Positions 26,114 through 34,761 of a stretch of 64,000 bases of DNA are shown here, one piece after another. Every line of letters begins with the position of its first letter. Position 1 is the stretch's first letter. Below the pieces are notes generated by a model that worked only from the letters and a program-made list of their open reading frames with translations, was not told where the DNA came from and did not search any database. Position numbers and translations under genes: made by a program. The DNA is from CAVXEH01 sp963805645 (GTDB lineage Bacteria > Chloroflexota > Limnocylindria > QHBO01): positions 248,001-312,000 of the forward strand of contig CAWDVA010000006.1 of the NCBI GenBank assembly GCA_963805645.1, in the 5' to 3' direction.

Positions 26114-27070
26114 TCAGTAGCTCATGGCGCAACCGCTGCTCGCGTTGCTCCAGGTCGGCTGGACCGCGTAGAAGTTGCTGCCGAGCGTGATGTTCTCCAT
26201 CCCCCGCCACGCACACTTGTCGGCGTTCTCCGCGCCACTACTGTCGACCCAGCCACTGGACGGGAAGGGATCGGTCTCCGCTTCGGAGTACTCGTGGCCG
26301 GCCACGATGCTGAAGCCGTCGAAGTAGCCGTTGCCGTAGCTGTTGTTCGTGCTGTTGACCGAGTTCATGCCGCACGAGGTGCCGGCGTCGGGCATGTACG
26401 GGATGTAGGCATATGCCAGATTCTTGCCGTTGTAGGTGGTGGAGCTGTGCCAGGCGCACCACCGGGTCGCGAAGCCGCGCATGGACTTGCCGCTCGGGGT
26501 GAGGACCATGAACGTGGCGTTGGGGTCAGACGTCTGGAACCTATCCGCGAGCCGCTGCGCCGCTGCGGCGATCTGGCTCTGCGAAGGATGGTTCGGAACG
26601 CTCGCGGGGTCATTCCAGGTTCCGCCCAGCTGGTTGCTGCCGTTTACGATGACATCGGCATTCGCGCCGCAGCTCTGCGTGCCAACAGTGACGCCCTGGC
26701 AGTACTGGGTCACGACGTTGTTCCAGGGGCTGCCGCCCACGTTACCGAAGAAGCCCTCGATGTAGGTCTGGGCCACGGCGCTGCTATAGCCGCCGGTTGA
26801 GAAGGTATCGGACCACTCGGTCCCCCAAAAGCTGATGTAGACCTTTGGGGCAGTCTGCACGGACCCGCCCCCAAACGACAGGTTCTTGTTTCCGGAAGGC
26901 TTGGGCTTGCCATGGGATCCCTTGGCACCATGGAAGATGCCCATCGTTTCGGCGCCGACAAGCGAGGCGCCAGTCGCGGGCTGCGGTGCGGCGGCGGCGG
27001 CGGCGGCCGTGGAGACGACGAGCGCCAGGGCGGCGGCGAGGGACAGGAAGGATCGGGTCGCGGGTCGCAT
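26114..27070 (-). CDS. Secreted protein with HExxE motif, putative metalloprotease-like
   Basis: A 318-residue exported protein with an Ala-rich signal peptide of about 29 residues. The mature part contains VAGHEYSEAETDPFPSSGW near residue 250 followed by ENADKCAW, an HExxExxxDP pattern also found in bacterial relatives of plant EXORDIUM-like proteins. Whether it binds zinc or cleaves anything is unknown. Several Asn/Ser/Gly-rich stretches and five to six cysteines suggest an extracellular disulfide-stabilised protein. The start is taken at the ATG 27070 that opens the signal peptide. Codon use is more AT-rich than in its neighbours. Confidence 0.7.
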   Translation of the reverse strand: MRPATRSFLSLAAALALVVSTAAAAAAAPQPATGASLVGAETMGIFHGAKGSHGKPKPSGNKNLSFGGGSVQTAPKVYISFWGTEWSDTFSTGGYSSAVAQTYIEGFFGNVGGSPWNNVVTQYCQGVTVGTQSCGANADVIVNGSNQLGGTWNDPASVPNHPSQSQIAAAAQRLADRFQTSDPNATFMVLTPSGKSMRGFATRWCAWHSSTTYNGKNLAYAYIPYMPDAGTSCGMNSVNSTNNSYGNGYFDGFSIVAGHEYSEAETDPFPSSGWVDSSGAENADKCAWRGMENITLGSNFYAVQPTWSNASSGCAMSY

Positions 27071-27232
27071 GGCTGGACTGGCTCCTGCTGCAGAAGGACG
27101 CACCGAGGCTCGGCGGCGGTCCGAACCATACTGCGGTGGGGACCAGCCACGCACCTGTCCGAAACGAAAAGGTGGTGTGCCTCCGCACCGGCTCGTCCGC
27201 CGATCACGGGGCGGTCCGTTCGAGGTCGGCGA

Positions 27233-27847
27233 TCAGCCGTCGCCGGAGCTCGAGCTTGGGCTGGGAGTCTGGCTGGGCTCGGGTGTTTCGGTGGGGTGGG
27301 GGGTCTCCGTGCCACCATCCTCGGACGCCGATGGGCGGGGCGAACGCGTCTCCGGGGGAGACGACTCGCCCGTTCCGTTCGTGGCGGTGGACTCCGGACT
27401 CTCGGCAGGGCTCACGGAGGGTTCCGGCGTCTCGCTCGGTTCCAGCGTCGGGGTGGGGCTGGGCGTGGGGGAGACGGTGACGGCCGGCGAGATCACCGGG
27501 CTGGTGGAACTGCCAGCCTGCGGTCCGTTGCGCAGGATCCCGCTCAGCTCGGCTCCGACAAGCGCACCCCCGACTGCAAGCACCACCACCGCCGCAACGG
27601 CCGCCATCCGGAGCGACTGGCGGGCCGGGCCGGCGAGCTGGCCAAGCCATGCCGCGACCGCACCCGCCGGCCCCCCGCGAGCCGGTGTGGGCTCAGCCTC
27701 CACGGCCGCCATCACCCGGTCCGCGAACCCGGGCGAGGGATGCTGGTCGGTGAGGGCTCCGTAGCGGACGAGCTCCTCCGTGACCGGATCGCGCTCCGGG
27801 CCACCGCCCGGACTGCCAGTGCCGCGCGGGTCGCGCTCGTCCGTCAC
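27233..27847 (-). CDS. Putative anti-sigma factor with extracellular Ser/Pro/Thr-rich tail
   Basis: A 204-residue protein. Residues 1-75 are cytoplasmic and could bind sigma; a single hydrophobic segment lies at about 80-102. The rest is an extracellular tail made almost entirely of Ser, Pro, Thr and Glu, including SPTPSPTPT. No zinc-finger HxxxCxxC motif is present. The start overlaps the stop of the upstream ECF sigma gene by GTGA, the usual arrangement of a sigma factor and its membrane-bound antagonist. Assignment is by context and topology. Confidence 0.65.
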   Translation of the reverse strand: MTDERDPRGTGSPGGGPERDPVTEELVRYGALTDQHPSPGFADRVMAAVEAEPTPARGGPAGAVAAWLGQLAGPARQSLRMAAVAAVVVLAVGGALVGAELSGILRNGPQAGSSTSPVISPAVTVSPTPSPTPTLEPSETPEPSVSPAESPESTATNGTGESSPPETRSPRPSASEDGGTETPHPTETPEPSQTPSPSSSSGDG

Positions 27848-28416
27848 GATCGCGCCTCCACGTGCATCTCTCGTCGCAGCCGCTCGAGGCCGCGCCTCAG
27901 GTGCGTCTTCACGGTGTTGACCGGACGCCGCGTCGTCGTTGCGATCTCCTCGAGAGACAGCTCGCCAAAGAATCGCAGTGCCACCGTCTCGCGGTAGGGG
28001 TCCGGGAGGGCCGCCACGGCGAGCCGGACGGTGCGTTCGCGCTCGCCCGCCAGGACGGCCGCCATCGGGTCACCGCCGGGCGCACGCAGCGGGATCTCGG
28101 CCACCTCGTCGATGGGAGCGGTGGGACGGCGCTGGCCAAGACGACGGTACGCGAGGCGCGTCGCGATGCGCACCAGCCACCCGGCCAGCGGCCCCTCACC
28201 GCGGTATCCCGCGAGCGATCGATAGGCGATCACGAAACTCTCCTGCGCAACGTCCTCTGCGTCGTGCGGCCGCCCCAGTATCCGCAGGCAGGCCCGGTAG
28301 ACCGTGCCCTGCTCCCGCTCAACCAGGAGCCGGAACGCGTCTCGGTCACCGGAGAGAACCGCCTGCACGATGGCCCGGTCTTCCACACCGGGATCGTGCC
28401 ATGCGATGCCTGCCAC
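27844..28416 (-). CDS. ECF-type RNA polymerase sigma factor
   Basis: A 190-residue sigma70 family protein with region 2 (about 20-85, including HDAEDVAQESFVIAYRSL) and region 4 (about 130-180, LPDPYRETVALRFFGELSLEEIA). Its partner antagonist overlaps the 3' end. Together with the repeat-rich secreted protein just upstream, it may control envelope functions. Confidence 0.9.
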   Translation of the reverse strand: MAGIAWHDPGVEDRAIVQAVLSGDRDAFRLLVEREQGTVYRACLRILGRPHDAEDVAQESFVIAYRSLAGYRGEGPLAGWLVRIATRLAYRRLGQRRPTAPIDEVAEIPLRAPGGDPMAAVLAGERERTVRLAVAALPDPYRETVALRFFGELSLEEIATTTRRPVNTVKTHLRRGLERLRREMHVEARS

Positions 28417-28440
28417 GTGCTCGCTGCGGTCAGCAGATCG

Positions 28441-28911
28441 TCAGTCGTTGCGACCTCCGTTCCCGGTATGGCTGGCGTCCCCGCCGTTGTCTTCCGGAGA
28501 GCTGCTCGGCTCTGGGCTGCGGCTCGCCTCGGGGCTCTCGCTCGGCTCGGCAGAATGGCTCGCCTCGGGGCTCTCGCTCGGCTCCTGGCTCTCGCTCGGC
28601 TCGGCAGAATGGCTCGCCTCGGGGCTCTCGCTCGGCTCCTGGCTCTCGCTCGGCTCCTGGCTCTCGCTTGCCTCCGTCGTGGCATCGGCCGCGCCAACCT
28701 TGGTGGTCTCGGTGGAGGCGCTCGCCTCGGGAGTCTCGGACGCGTTCGTGCCCTCGAAGGTCGACGCCACGCTGCTGGGAGACTCGGTCGGCTCTGGCGA
28801 TTGGCTGACCTGTGGCGCGCCGGACACGGCGAATGCTCCGCCGGCAATGATCAGGACCGACACGGCCGCGGCAGCGAGACTGCGCAGGGGTCGCAGGTGT
28901 GTGAAGTTCAT
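28441..28911 (-). CDS. Exported Ser/Glu/Pro repeat protein
   Basis: A 156-residue protein with a signal peptide or N-terminal anchor (hydrophobic core about residues 12-32). A tail dominated by SESQEPSESPEASHSAEP-type repeats follows. GAGG 6 bases before ATG 28911 favours this start over the earlier in-frame ATGs. The tail is acidic and probably disordered, suited to a surface stalk or spacer. It lies 24 bases upstream of the ECF sigma gene on the same strand, so it may be part of that regulon. No family was recognised. Confidence 0.65.
   Translation of the reverse strand: MNFTHLRPLRSLAAAAVSVLIIAGGAFAVSGAPQVSQSPEPTESPSSVASTFEGTNASETPEASASTETTKVGAADATTEASESQEPSESQEPSESPEASHSAEPSESQEPSESPEASHSAEPSESPEASRSPEPSSSPEDNGGDASHTGNGGRND
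28530..28660. repeat. 54-bp coding tandem repeat
   Basis: A unit of 54 bases (18 codons) is present twice in near-perfect form, for example CAGAATGG at 28551 and again at 28605, followed by partial copies. It lies inside the Ser/Glu/Pro repeat protein and is prone to copy-number change. Confidence 0.8.
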
Positions 28912-29123
28912 CGGGTACCTCATGCTGGTGACGGTGCCACGGCAGGACGGCGTGCCGTCGACATCCACTACGAGCGCCCATGGGACCCAAAGGTTTCATC
29001 TGGCCCTTGACTTGCTACGATTGGCCACAACGATTGCCTGAGCCGATCCGACCGGCCGCGTCCCCTCCTCCGGAGGCTGGGCTGCGGCCGCTCTCACCCG
29101 AGCAGGAGGAGCTGAATCCGATC

Positions 29124-30713
29124 ATGAGCATGCTTGCCGACTCGCCGTTATCGCGGAGCCCCATGGGTCCCGGGGGTGTCCGCCTCCCGGCCGCGCGCTC
29201 CGTCCGGTACAACCCCACCGCAGCCGAGCTCCAGGAGCTCACCTCCCGGATGCCGCAGGCGCGCAGCACGAGCTTCGGCAACTACAACGTCCAGACTCGC
29301 GTCACGAGCCGTTCCGTCGGGTCCACGTACCTGGTGACGGACGACCCGTCTGTCACCACGGGCCAGGCGATCAGCACGGAGGAGGGCCGCCGGATCGCGA
29401 AGATCCAGGCGGAGTACATCGCGGGCCGGGAGATGGTCGTCATCGACGGGTACATCGGGAACGATTCCGAGCACCGTGCCCGAGCGCGTCTCTATATCGA
29501 GGCGGCGAACGCCAACATCGCGGGCATGCAGCAGCAGCTCTACTTCCCCGCCGACGCGCCCGCCCACGACTGGGACCCGCAGCTGGTCATGATCTACACG
29601 CCCAACCTGCCGATCCCGGGCTATCCCGATGATCGGGCCATCACGGTCGATCTCCCCGCCGGGATCACCCGCGTCTGCAACTCCGACTACTTCGGCGAGT
29701 CGAAGAAGGGCGGGCTGCGGATGTGGAACGCCATGGTCTACGGGCGTGGCGGGCTGGCCATGCACGCCGGCTGCAAGGTCGTTCCCACCGAGCGCGGCGA
29801 GCAGGTGCTCCTGATCATGGGCCTCTCGGGGACCGGCAAGACCACCACGACCTTCACCCGTCAGAACGAGAGCCAGCCGGTCCAGGACGACTTCATCGGC
29901 CTGTTCCCGGGTGGCAAGGTGGTGGGCACCGAGAACGGCTGCTTCGCCAAGACCTTCGGCCTCGATCCGAAGCATGAGCCGGCCATCCACGGCGCCGTGA
30001 TCAGCCCGGAGGCCTACCTGGAGAACGTCAGCCAGGAGACCGATGGCGGCCCCGTCGACTTCTTCGACACCAGCTACACGAAGAACGGCCGCGCCACGTT
30101 CCCCATGGCGTTGCTGGGCATCTGGCGCGACCCGCGCGAGGTAGGCCCGGTGAGCCAGATGCTCATCCTCAACCGCAACGACAACATCATCCCGGCCGTT
30201 GCGCGGCTGACCCGAGAGCAGGCGGCGGCCTACTTCATGCTCGGCGAGACGCAGGGCACCTCGGCCGGCGGCAAGGCCGAGGAGGGCAAGGCGCTGCGGG
30301 TGCCGGGGACGAACCCGTTCTACCCGTACCGCGACGAGCAGCAGGCCAACCGCTTCCATGAGCTCATGGGTACGGCCGCCTTCGACGTCTACCTGCTGAA
30401 CACCGGTCGGGTTGGCGGCGGGGACGACGCGGCAGACTCGAAGAAGGTCCAGATCGAGCATTCCGGCGCCATCGTCAAGGCGATCGCCGAGGGCACCATC
30501 AGCTGGGAGCGCGACCCGGACTTCGGCTACGAGGTGGCGACCGCGATTCCCGGAATCACCGATTCGGAGCTGCTCCAGCCGCGGCGCCTCTACGAACGCA
30601 CGGGCCGCGTCGACGACTACGCCGAGTGGGTCAAGCGCTTCAAGCGCGATCGGATCGCGTTCCTGGACGGCTACCCGGGCCTCCTCCCCGAGATCCTCGA
30701 CGCCGTTCGCTAG
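29124..30713 (+). CDS. pckA: Phosphoenolpyruvate carboxykinase (ATP type)
   Basis: A 529-residue cytoplasmic enzyme that converts oxaloacetate and ATP to PEP, the entry step of gluconeogenesis. The P-loop GLSGTGKTTT and the kinase-2-like acidic pair in VQDDFIG are visible, followed by GTENGCFAKTFGL, which replaces the more usual GDDE...EGGCYAKT pattern of E. coli-type enzymes. The family length (about 530) supports ATG 29124 with AGGAGGAG upstream; the longer frame to 28980 is not conserved-looking. It is a single gene divergent from the repeat protein. The 212-base region upstream contains a TTGACT hexamer at 29007 but no convincing -10. Confidence 0.92.
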   Translation: MSMLADSPLSRSPMGPGGVRLPAARSVRYNPTAAELQELTSRMPQARSTSFGNYNVQTRVTSRSVGSTYLVTDDPSVTTGQAISTEEGRRIAKIQAEYIAGREMVVIDGYIGNDSEHRARARLYIEAANANIAGMQQQLYFPADAPAHDWDPQLVMIYTPNLPIPGYPDDRAITVDLPAGITRVCNSDYFGESKKGGLRMWNAMVYGRGGLAMHAGCKVVPTERGEQVLLIMGLSGTGKTTTTFTRQNESQPVQDDFIGLFPGGKVVGTENGCFAKTFGLDPKHEPAIHGAVISPEAYLENVSQETDGGPVDFFDTSYTKNGRATFPMALLGIWRDPREVGPVSQMLILNRNDNIIPAVARLTREQAAAYFMLGETQGTSAGGKAEEGKALRVPGTNPFYPYRDEQQANRFHELMGTAAFDVYLLNTGRVGGGDDAADSKKVQIEHSGAIVKAIAEGTISWERDPDFGYEVATAIPGITDSELLQPRRLYERTGRVDDYAEWVKRFKRDRIAFLDGYPGLLPEILDAVR

Positions 30714-30786
30714 GGAAGCCCGCGGCGCTTACCGCCTGGTCGGGTTACGCGAGCTCAGACGCCGCCCGGCGGTGCAGGCGTCGAGG

Positions 30787-31242
30787 TCAGTGGTGGTGGT
30801 CCTCCTCGAGGGTGGCATCGACGCTGAGCTCCACGTTGCCGGCCAGGGCGCGCGAGATGGGGCATCCGTCCTTGGCGGCATCGGCGGCCGCCAAGAATGA
30901 CTCGCGAGTCGCGCCGGGGACGTGGCCCAGCACGGTGAGCCGCGACGCCGTCACCGTCCAGCCGGCGTCCCGCTTGTCGAAGGTCACCTCGGCCTCGACG
31001 TGGAGGTGCTCCGGAGGGGTGCCGGCCCGCCCCAGGCCGCCGGACAGCGCCATGGCGTAGCAGCTGGCATGCGCGGCGGCGAGGAGCTCCTCCGGCGACG
31101 TCCGCCCGTCGGGCGCCTCCGTCCGCGATGCCCAGCTGACCGGGAGATCGGTGAACACCCCCGACGTCCCGGCACTGGCTGTCCCGGATCCCTCGCCGAG
31201 ACTTCCGGTCCAGGTGACGGTTGCAGTGCGAACGGCTGCCAT
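30787..31242 (-). CDS. OsmC/Ohr-family peroxiredoxin
   Basis: A 151-residue OsmC-type protein that reduces organic hydroperoxides with a pair of thiols. The two redox cysteines are C61 (AHASCYAM) and C127 (KDGCPIS), and the TSPEELLAAAHA region is conserved. The C-terminus ends in EEDHHH, an unusual natural histidine tail. The start is ATG 31242, where similarity begins. It is convergent with pckA and divergent from the acetyltransferase gene. Confidence 0.93.
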   Translation of the reverse strand: MAAVRTATVTWTGSLGEGSGTASAGTSGVFTDLPVSWASRTEAPDGRTSPEELLAAAHASCYAMALSGGLGRAGTPPEHLHVEAEVTFDKRDAGWTVTASRLTVLGHVPGATRESFLAAADAAKDGCPISRALAGNVELSVDATLEEDHHH

Positions 31243-31336
31243 GCGCGCGGCCTCCTTGTATCCTGCGTATCGGGCCCGCGGCGGGCCCCGACGAATGATG
31301 AGCTCGGGCGTCGAGCGTACTCCAACGAGGCGAGGG

Positions 31337-31924
31337 ATGAACGACACGGTGCCGGCGCCGCCGGCCAACCCCATCATCCGCGGCAAACACGTGTACCTGC
31401 GCGCAGCCGAGCGGAGCGACCTCGATACCTTCGTCCGCTGGCTCAACGAAGCGGACACGGTCCGCTACCTGAGCATGGTGGCGCCTATGAGCCGGGCATC
31501 CGAGGAGCGCTGGTTCGACGGGCTCCTTGAGCGCCAGGGCAAGCGCGACTTCCACTTCGTGATCTGCCTGCTCTCGGACGGGCGCGCCATCGGCACCGCC
31601 GGCCTGCACGAGATCGACCACGAGGCCGGGAGCGCCGCATTCGGGATCGCCATCGGCGACGAGGCGGACCGCAACCAGGGCTACGGCACCGACGCGCTGC
31701 GTGCCATCTGTGCGTTCGGCTTTGGTTCGCTTCCCCTCGAACGCATCTACCTCGACGTATTCGCAGCCAACGAGCGCGCGCGGCGCAGCTACGAGCGCGC
31801 CGGGTTCGTGCTGGAGGGGACGCAGCGTCACGCCCACTTCGCCGAGGGCCACTACGAGGACGTTCACCGGATGTCGCTCCTCCGCGACGAGTGGCTCGCG
31901 CTACGCGGACGCGCCGAGGCATGA
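31337..31924 (+). CDS. GNAT-family N-acetyltransferase (RimJ/RimL type)
   Basis: A 195-residue acetyltransferase. The N-terminal VYLRAAERSDLDTFVRW and the acetyl-CoA site near DEADRNQGYGTDALRAIC, with a closing YERAGFVLEG, are typical of the RimJ/RimL branch (Acetyltransf_3). GCGAGGG precedes ATG 31337. Substrates of this branch range from ribosomal protein N-termini to antibiotics. Its stop overlaps the next start (ATGA). Confidence 0.9.
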   Translation: MNDTVPAPPANPIIRGKHVYLRAAERSDLDTFVRWLNEADTVRYLSMVAPMSRASEERWFDGLLERQGKRDFHFVICLLSDGRAIGTAGLHEIDHEAGSAAFGIAIGDEADRNQGYGTDALRAICAFGFGSLPLERIYLDVFAANERARRSYERAGFVLEGTQRHAHFAEGHYEDVHRMSLLRDEWLALRGRAEA

Positions 31925-33048
31925 GTGCTCGCCGTCCCGCGGTGGGCGGGGAGACGGCGCGCATCACGGACCTGCCCGAGACGGTGGCCGCGCTCGCGCC
32001 TGCCGTCCGGGACCGTGTCGAGCGGCTCTTCGAGATTCGCCGCTCGGTCGGAACCTCCGAACCTCCGGCGGCCATGGACGAGTGGCTCGAGGCACGGTTC
32101 GGCTCCGTGGACGCCGTGCGGCGTCAGACGATCGTGCGGGTGGTGAACCGATGGTCGCTGGACGGAACGCTCTTCTCCGGACTCCGAGCCCGACGTCCGA
32201 TGGAGATCACCGATGGCGACGAGGGCCACGACACCGGCGGCTCCGACGCCTTCTGCGATCCCGAAGAGCAGACGCCGGCCGCGGGCTGGGGCCGCGTCCG
32301 CGGCGTACACGCCGTGACGGGAGCCAACGCGGCGAAGTACGACGCCCATCACGCGGTGATCGTCTTCGACCGCCACGATCCCCTCGCCTTCGATCGGGAG
32401 ACCGTGATCGACCTCTTCGACGTCGGGCGGCGCTGGGCAGAGCAGGCCCGCGTCGACGACCCGGACGCCACCGCCTACCTGCTGACCTGGAACTGCGGCT
32501 GGCGCGCCGGAGCCTCGGTGCGGCACGGCCACGCCCAGGCGCTTCTCGGCCACGGCCACTATCCGGAGGTGATGCGGCTGCGACGCGATGCGACCGCCTA
32601 CCGGACGGCGATCGGGCACCCGTACCCCGCCGACCTCGTGGCAGCGCACCGCGATCTCGGCCTCGTCATCGACCGCGGGCCCGTGGCGGTGCTGGCGGTC
32701 CTGAATCCCGTCAAGGAGCGCGAGCTCGTCATCGCCGGACCGCCGGGAATGGATGAGCGCGGCGAGGCATTCGCCGGCGTGGTCGGCGACGTGCTGGTCG
32801 CCTTCCGCGATGCCGTTGGGGTCCGATCCTTCAACCTGGCGCTGCACCGGCCGCCGCTCTTCGACCGGTCCGATGGCGACGGATGGGAGGATATCGGGCC
32901 CATGGTGCACGTGGTCGACCGCGGGAGCCCGGAGGTGCGCAGCTCCGACATCGGCTCGATGGAGCTCTTCGCCGCATCCGTGGTGAGCGCCGACCCGTTC
33001 GTCCTGGCACGCCAGCTCCGCGAAGCCCTGGGGGCGGCCGCCGGGTAG
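31921..33048 (+). CDS. HIT/GalT-superfamily protein
   Basis: A 375-residue protein of the histidine triad/GalT fold. The nucleotidyl-transfer motif H-x-H-x-Q is seen in RHGHAQALLGHGH near residues 205-216, preceded by LTWNCGWRAG. GalT itself carries HPHGQ at this position. Dimerisation, zinc ligands and sugar specificity are not evident. It is coupled to the GNAT gene and followed 33 bases later by a second GalT-like gene. A nucleotidyl- or phosphoryl-transferase acting on an unknown sugar phosphate is the best reading. Confidence 0.75.
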   Translation: MSARRPAVGGETARITDLPETVAALAPAVRDRVERLFEIRRSVGTSEPPAAMDEWLEARFGSVDAVRRQTIVRVVNRWSLDGTLFSGLRARRPMEITDGDEGHDTGGSDAFCDPEEQTPAAGWGRVRGVHAVTGANAAKYDAHHAVIVFDRHDPLAFDRETVIDLFDVGRRWAEQARVDDPDATAYLLTWNCGWRAGASVRHGHAQALLGHGHYPEVMRLRRDATAYRTAIGHPYPADLVAAHRDLGLVIDRGPVAVLAVLNPVKERELVIAGPPGMDERGEAFAGVVGDVLVAFRDAVGVRSFNLALHRPPLFDRSDGDGWEDIGPMVHVVDRGSPEVRSSDIGSMELFAASVVSADPFVLARQLREALGAAAG

Positions 33049-33081
33049 GGGGCACGGCCCCGCATCGGGTACGATGCCGCC

Positions 33082-34053
33082 GTGTTCGAGCTGCGTCGCG
33101 ACCCGGTCACAGGCTGGTGGTCCGCGGTCGTCACGGACCGCTCCTTCGAGCACAGCTCGTTCAACATCCAGGCGCTGCCGGTCGAGGGCAGCCACTGCCG
33201 GCACTGCGACGAGGCACCACCCCGGGACGACGACCGCGTTCGACGGGTGACCCTGCGCCGCGACGCCTTTCATCGGATCGACGCCACCAAGGACCGGGCG
33301 GCCCAGATGGCGATCTCCGAGGTGGAGGCCAGCTCCGGGTCCTGGGAGATCCTGGTAGGCCCGCGGGACCACCACGAGCGCTACGCCGATGCGCGGCCCC
33401 AGCTCGCCGTGAACCTGCTGCGCGCCGCGCGCGACGCGATGCGGGAGATCGGGGAGCCGCCGCGTCCCGCCGAGGAGCAGCTCTACATCCAGGCGGTCCA
33501 GAGCTACGGGCGCCAGGCCGGCTCGCGGAGCCAGCACCTGAACCTGGAGCTGTATGCCATCCCCCAGATCCCGCACTGGATCGCGGAGGAGATCGGCGGC
33601 GGCGCGCGCCACATGATCAGCCGGCGCACATGCGTGTGGTGCGGCCTTGCCCGCGCCGAGGAGGAGGCGGGCGAGCGGCTGGTCTTCGCGGACGAGGGGT
33701 TCGTGGTCTTCGCGCCGGCGGCCGCACGGTCGGCATTCGAGCTGATGATCGTCCCCCGCGAGCACGCGGCGGATTTCACGACCCTCGACGACGACGGAAT
33801 CGCCGCCTGCCGGGCGACCCTCCAGCGCGCGCTCATCGCGCTGGACGCCCTGGGCGACCCGCCCTACAACCTGTTCCTCCATACCGCGCCGGTCGGCGAG
33901 CGGCTCGACCAGACCTTCCACTGGCACTGGGAGCTTCACCCGCGCCTGCGGGTCATCGCCGGCCTGGAGCGCGCGACCGCCCTGGCCGTGAACCCGGCCG
34001 CCCCCGAGTACGCGGCGGAGGTGCTGCGCCGCTACCTGGCGGAGCTCGCCTGA
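33082..34053 (+). CDS. Galactose-1-phosphate uridylyltransferase-like protein
   Basis: A 323-residue GalT-fold protein with GTG start. Candidate zinc cysteines occur as CRHC near residue 36 and CVWC near residue 184. The C-terminal motif FHWHWELHPR contains H-x-H and resembles the second half of GalT. The N-terminal motif region reads SRSQHLNLEL rather than HPHGQ, so the canonical nucleophile histidine is not at the expected place. No other Leloir pathway gene is nearby, so I would not assign galT with certainty. Confidence 0.75.
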   Translation: MFELRRDPVTGWWSAVVTDRSFEHSSFNIQALPVEGSHCRHCDEAPPRDDDRVRRVTLRRDAFHRIDATKDRAAQMAISEVEASSGSWEILVGPRDHHERYADARPQLAVNLLRAARDAMREIGEPPRPAEEQLYIQAVQSYGRQAGSRSQHLNLELYAIPQIPHWIAEEIGGGARHMISRRTCVWCGLARAEEEAGERLVFADEGFVVFAPAAARSAFELMIVPREHAADFTTLDDDGIAACRATLQRALIALDALGDPPYNLFLHTAPVGERLDQTFHWHWELHPRLRVIAGLERATALAVNPAAPEYAAEVLRRYLAELA

Positions 34054-34221
34054 GACGACGGCATCGGAACGGGCGCGGGGCGCCGGAAGGTACGGCCGCC
34101 GAAGGGCTAGCCTGTAACAGATGGCTGCCGAGAATCGTTCAACGGGAGAGTGGACACCTGGCATGGCCCGGAGGATCGAGTGCACCCGGTGGCAGTACCG
34201 CGACGCTTCGCGGGGGCTCCC

Positions 34222-34761
34222 GTGAGCGGTCGCGTCACCAGCACCACCCGCGATCCGGGGTTCGAGCGGCTCTTCGCGGAGTACTCGCAGCCCATCTACC
34301 TCTACGTGCTGCGCATGGTCGGCGGCGACCCCGACCGGGCCTCGGACATCACCCAGGACACCTTCATCAAGGCGTACCGCAAGCTCGGATCCCTGACCGA
34401 TGAGACCTCGACCCGCGCCTGGATCTACCGGATCGCGACCAACACCGCGATCGATGACATGCGCCGGCGCCGCTTCGTGACCCGCATGGACCCCGACGAG
34501 CCCGCGCACGATCGCCCCGACCATCGGCCCGGCCCCGAGGAGCAGGTCATCGGCGCGGCCATCGACGAGCGGATCCAGCGGGCCCTGGGCCGCCTGCGCC
34601 CGAACCACAGGCAGTGCCTGATCCTCTCGGACATCGAGGACATGAGCGCGCAGCAGATCGGCGAGGTCATGGGCATCAGCTACGCGGCGAGCCGGACGCT
34701 CCTGTGCCGCGCGCGTGGGGAGATGCGCCAGGAGCTCGCGAAGGAAGGAATCGGCGCATGA
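34222..34761 (+). CDS. ECF-type sigma factor
   Basis: A sigma70 family protein of about 179 residues. Region 2 includes DRASDITQDTFIKAYRKLGSL and region 4 includes LRPNHRQCLILSDIEDMSAQQIGEVMGIS. The frame is open to 34150, and GTG codons at 34150 and 34180 are alternative starts; GTG 34222 has GGGGG just upstream and begins where similarity does. The stop overlaps the anti-sigma gene start (ATGA). It probably answers to the beta-propeller anti-sigma protein encoded next. Confidence 0.9.
   Translation: MSGRVTSTTRDPGFERLFAEYSQPIYLYVLRMVGGDPDRASDITQDTFIKAYRKLGSLTDETSTRAWIYRIATNTAIDDMRRRRFVTRMDPDEPAHDRPDHRPGPEEQVIGAAIDERIQRALGRLRPNHRQCLILSDIEDMSAQQIGEVMGISYAASRTLLCRARGEMRQELAKEGIGA

Noticed and set aside
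31864..34608. A 914-codon open frame on the minus strand
   Set aside because: It is antisense to three well-recognised genes (GNAT, two GalT/HIT-like) and lacks any family pattern; long antisense frames are expected at this GC content.
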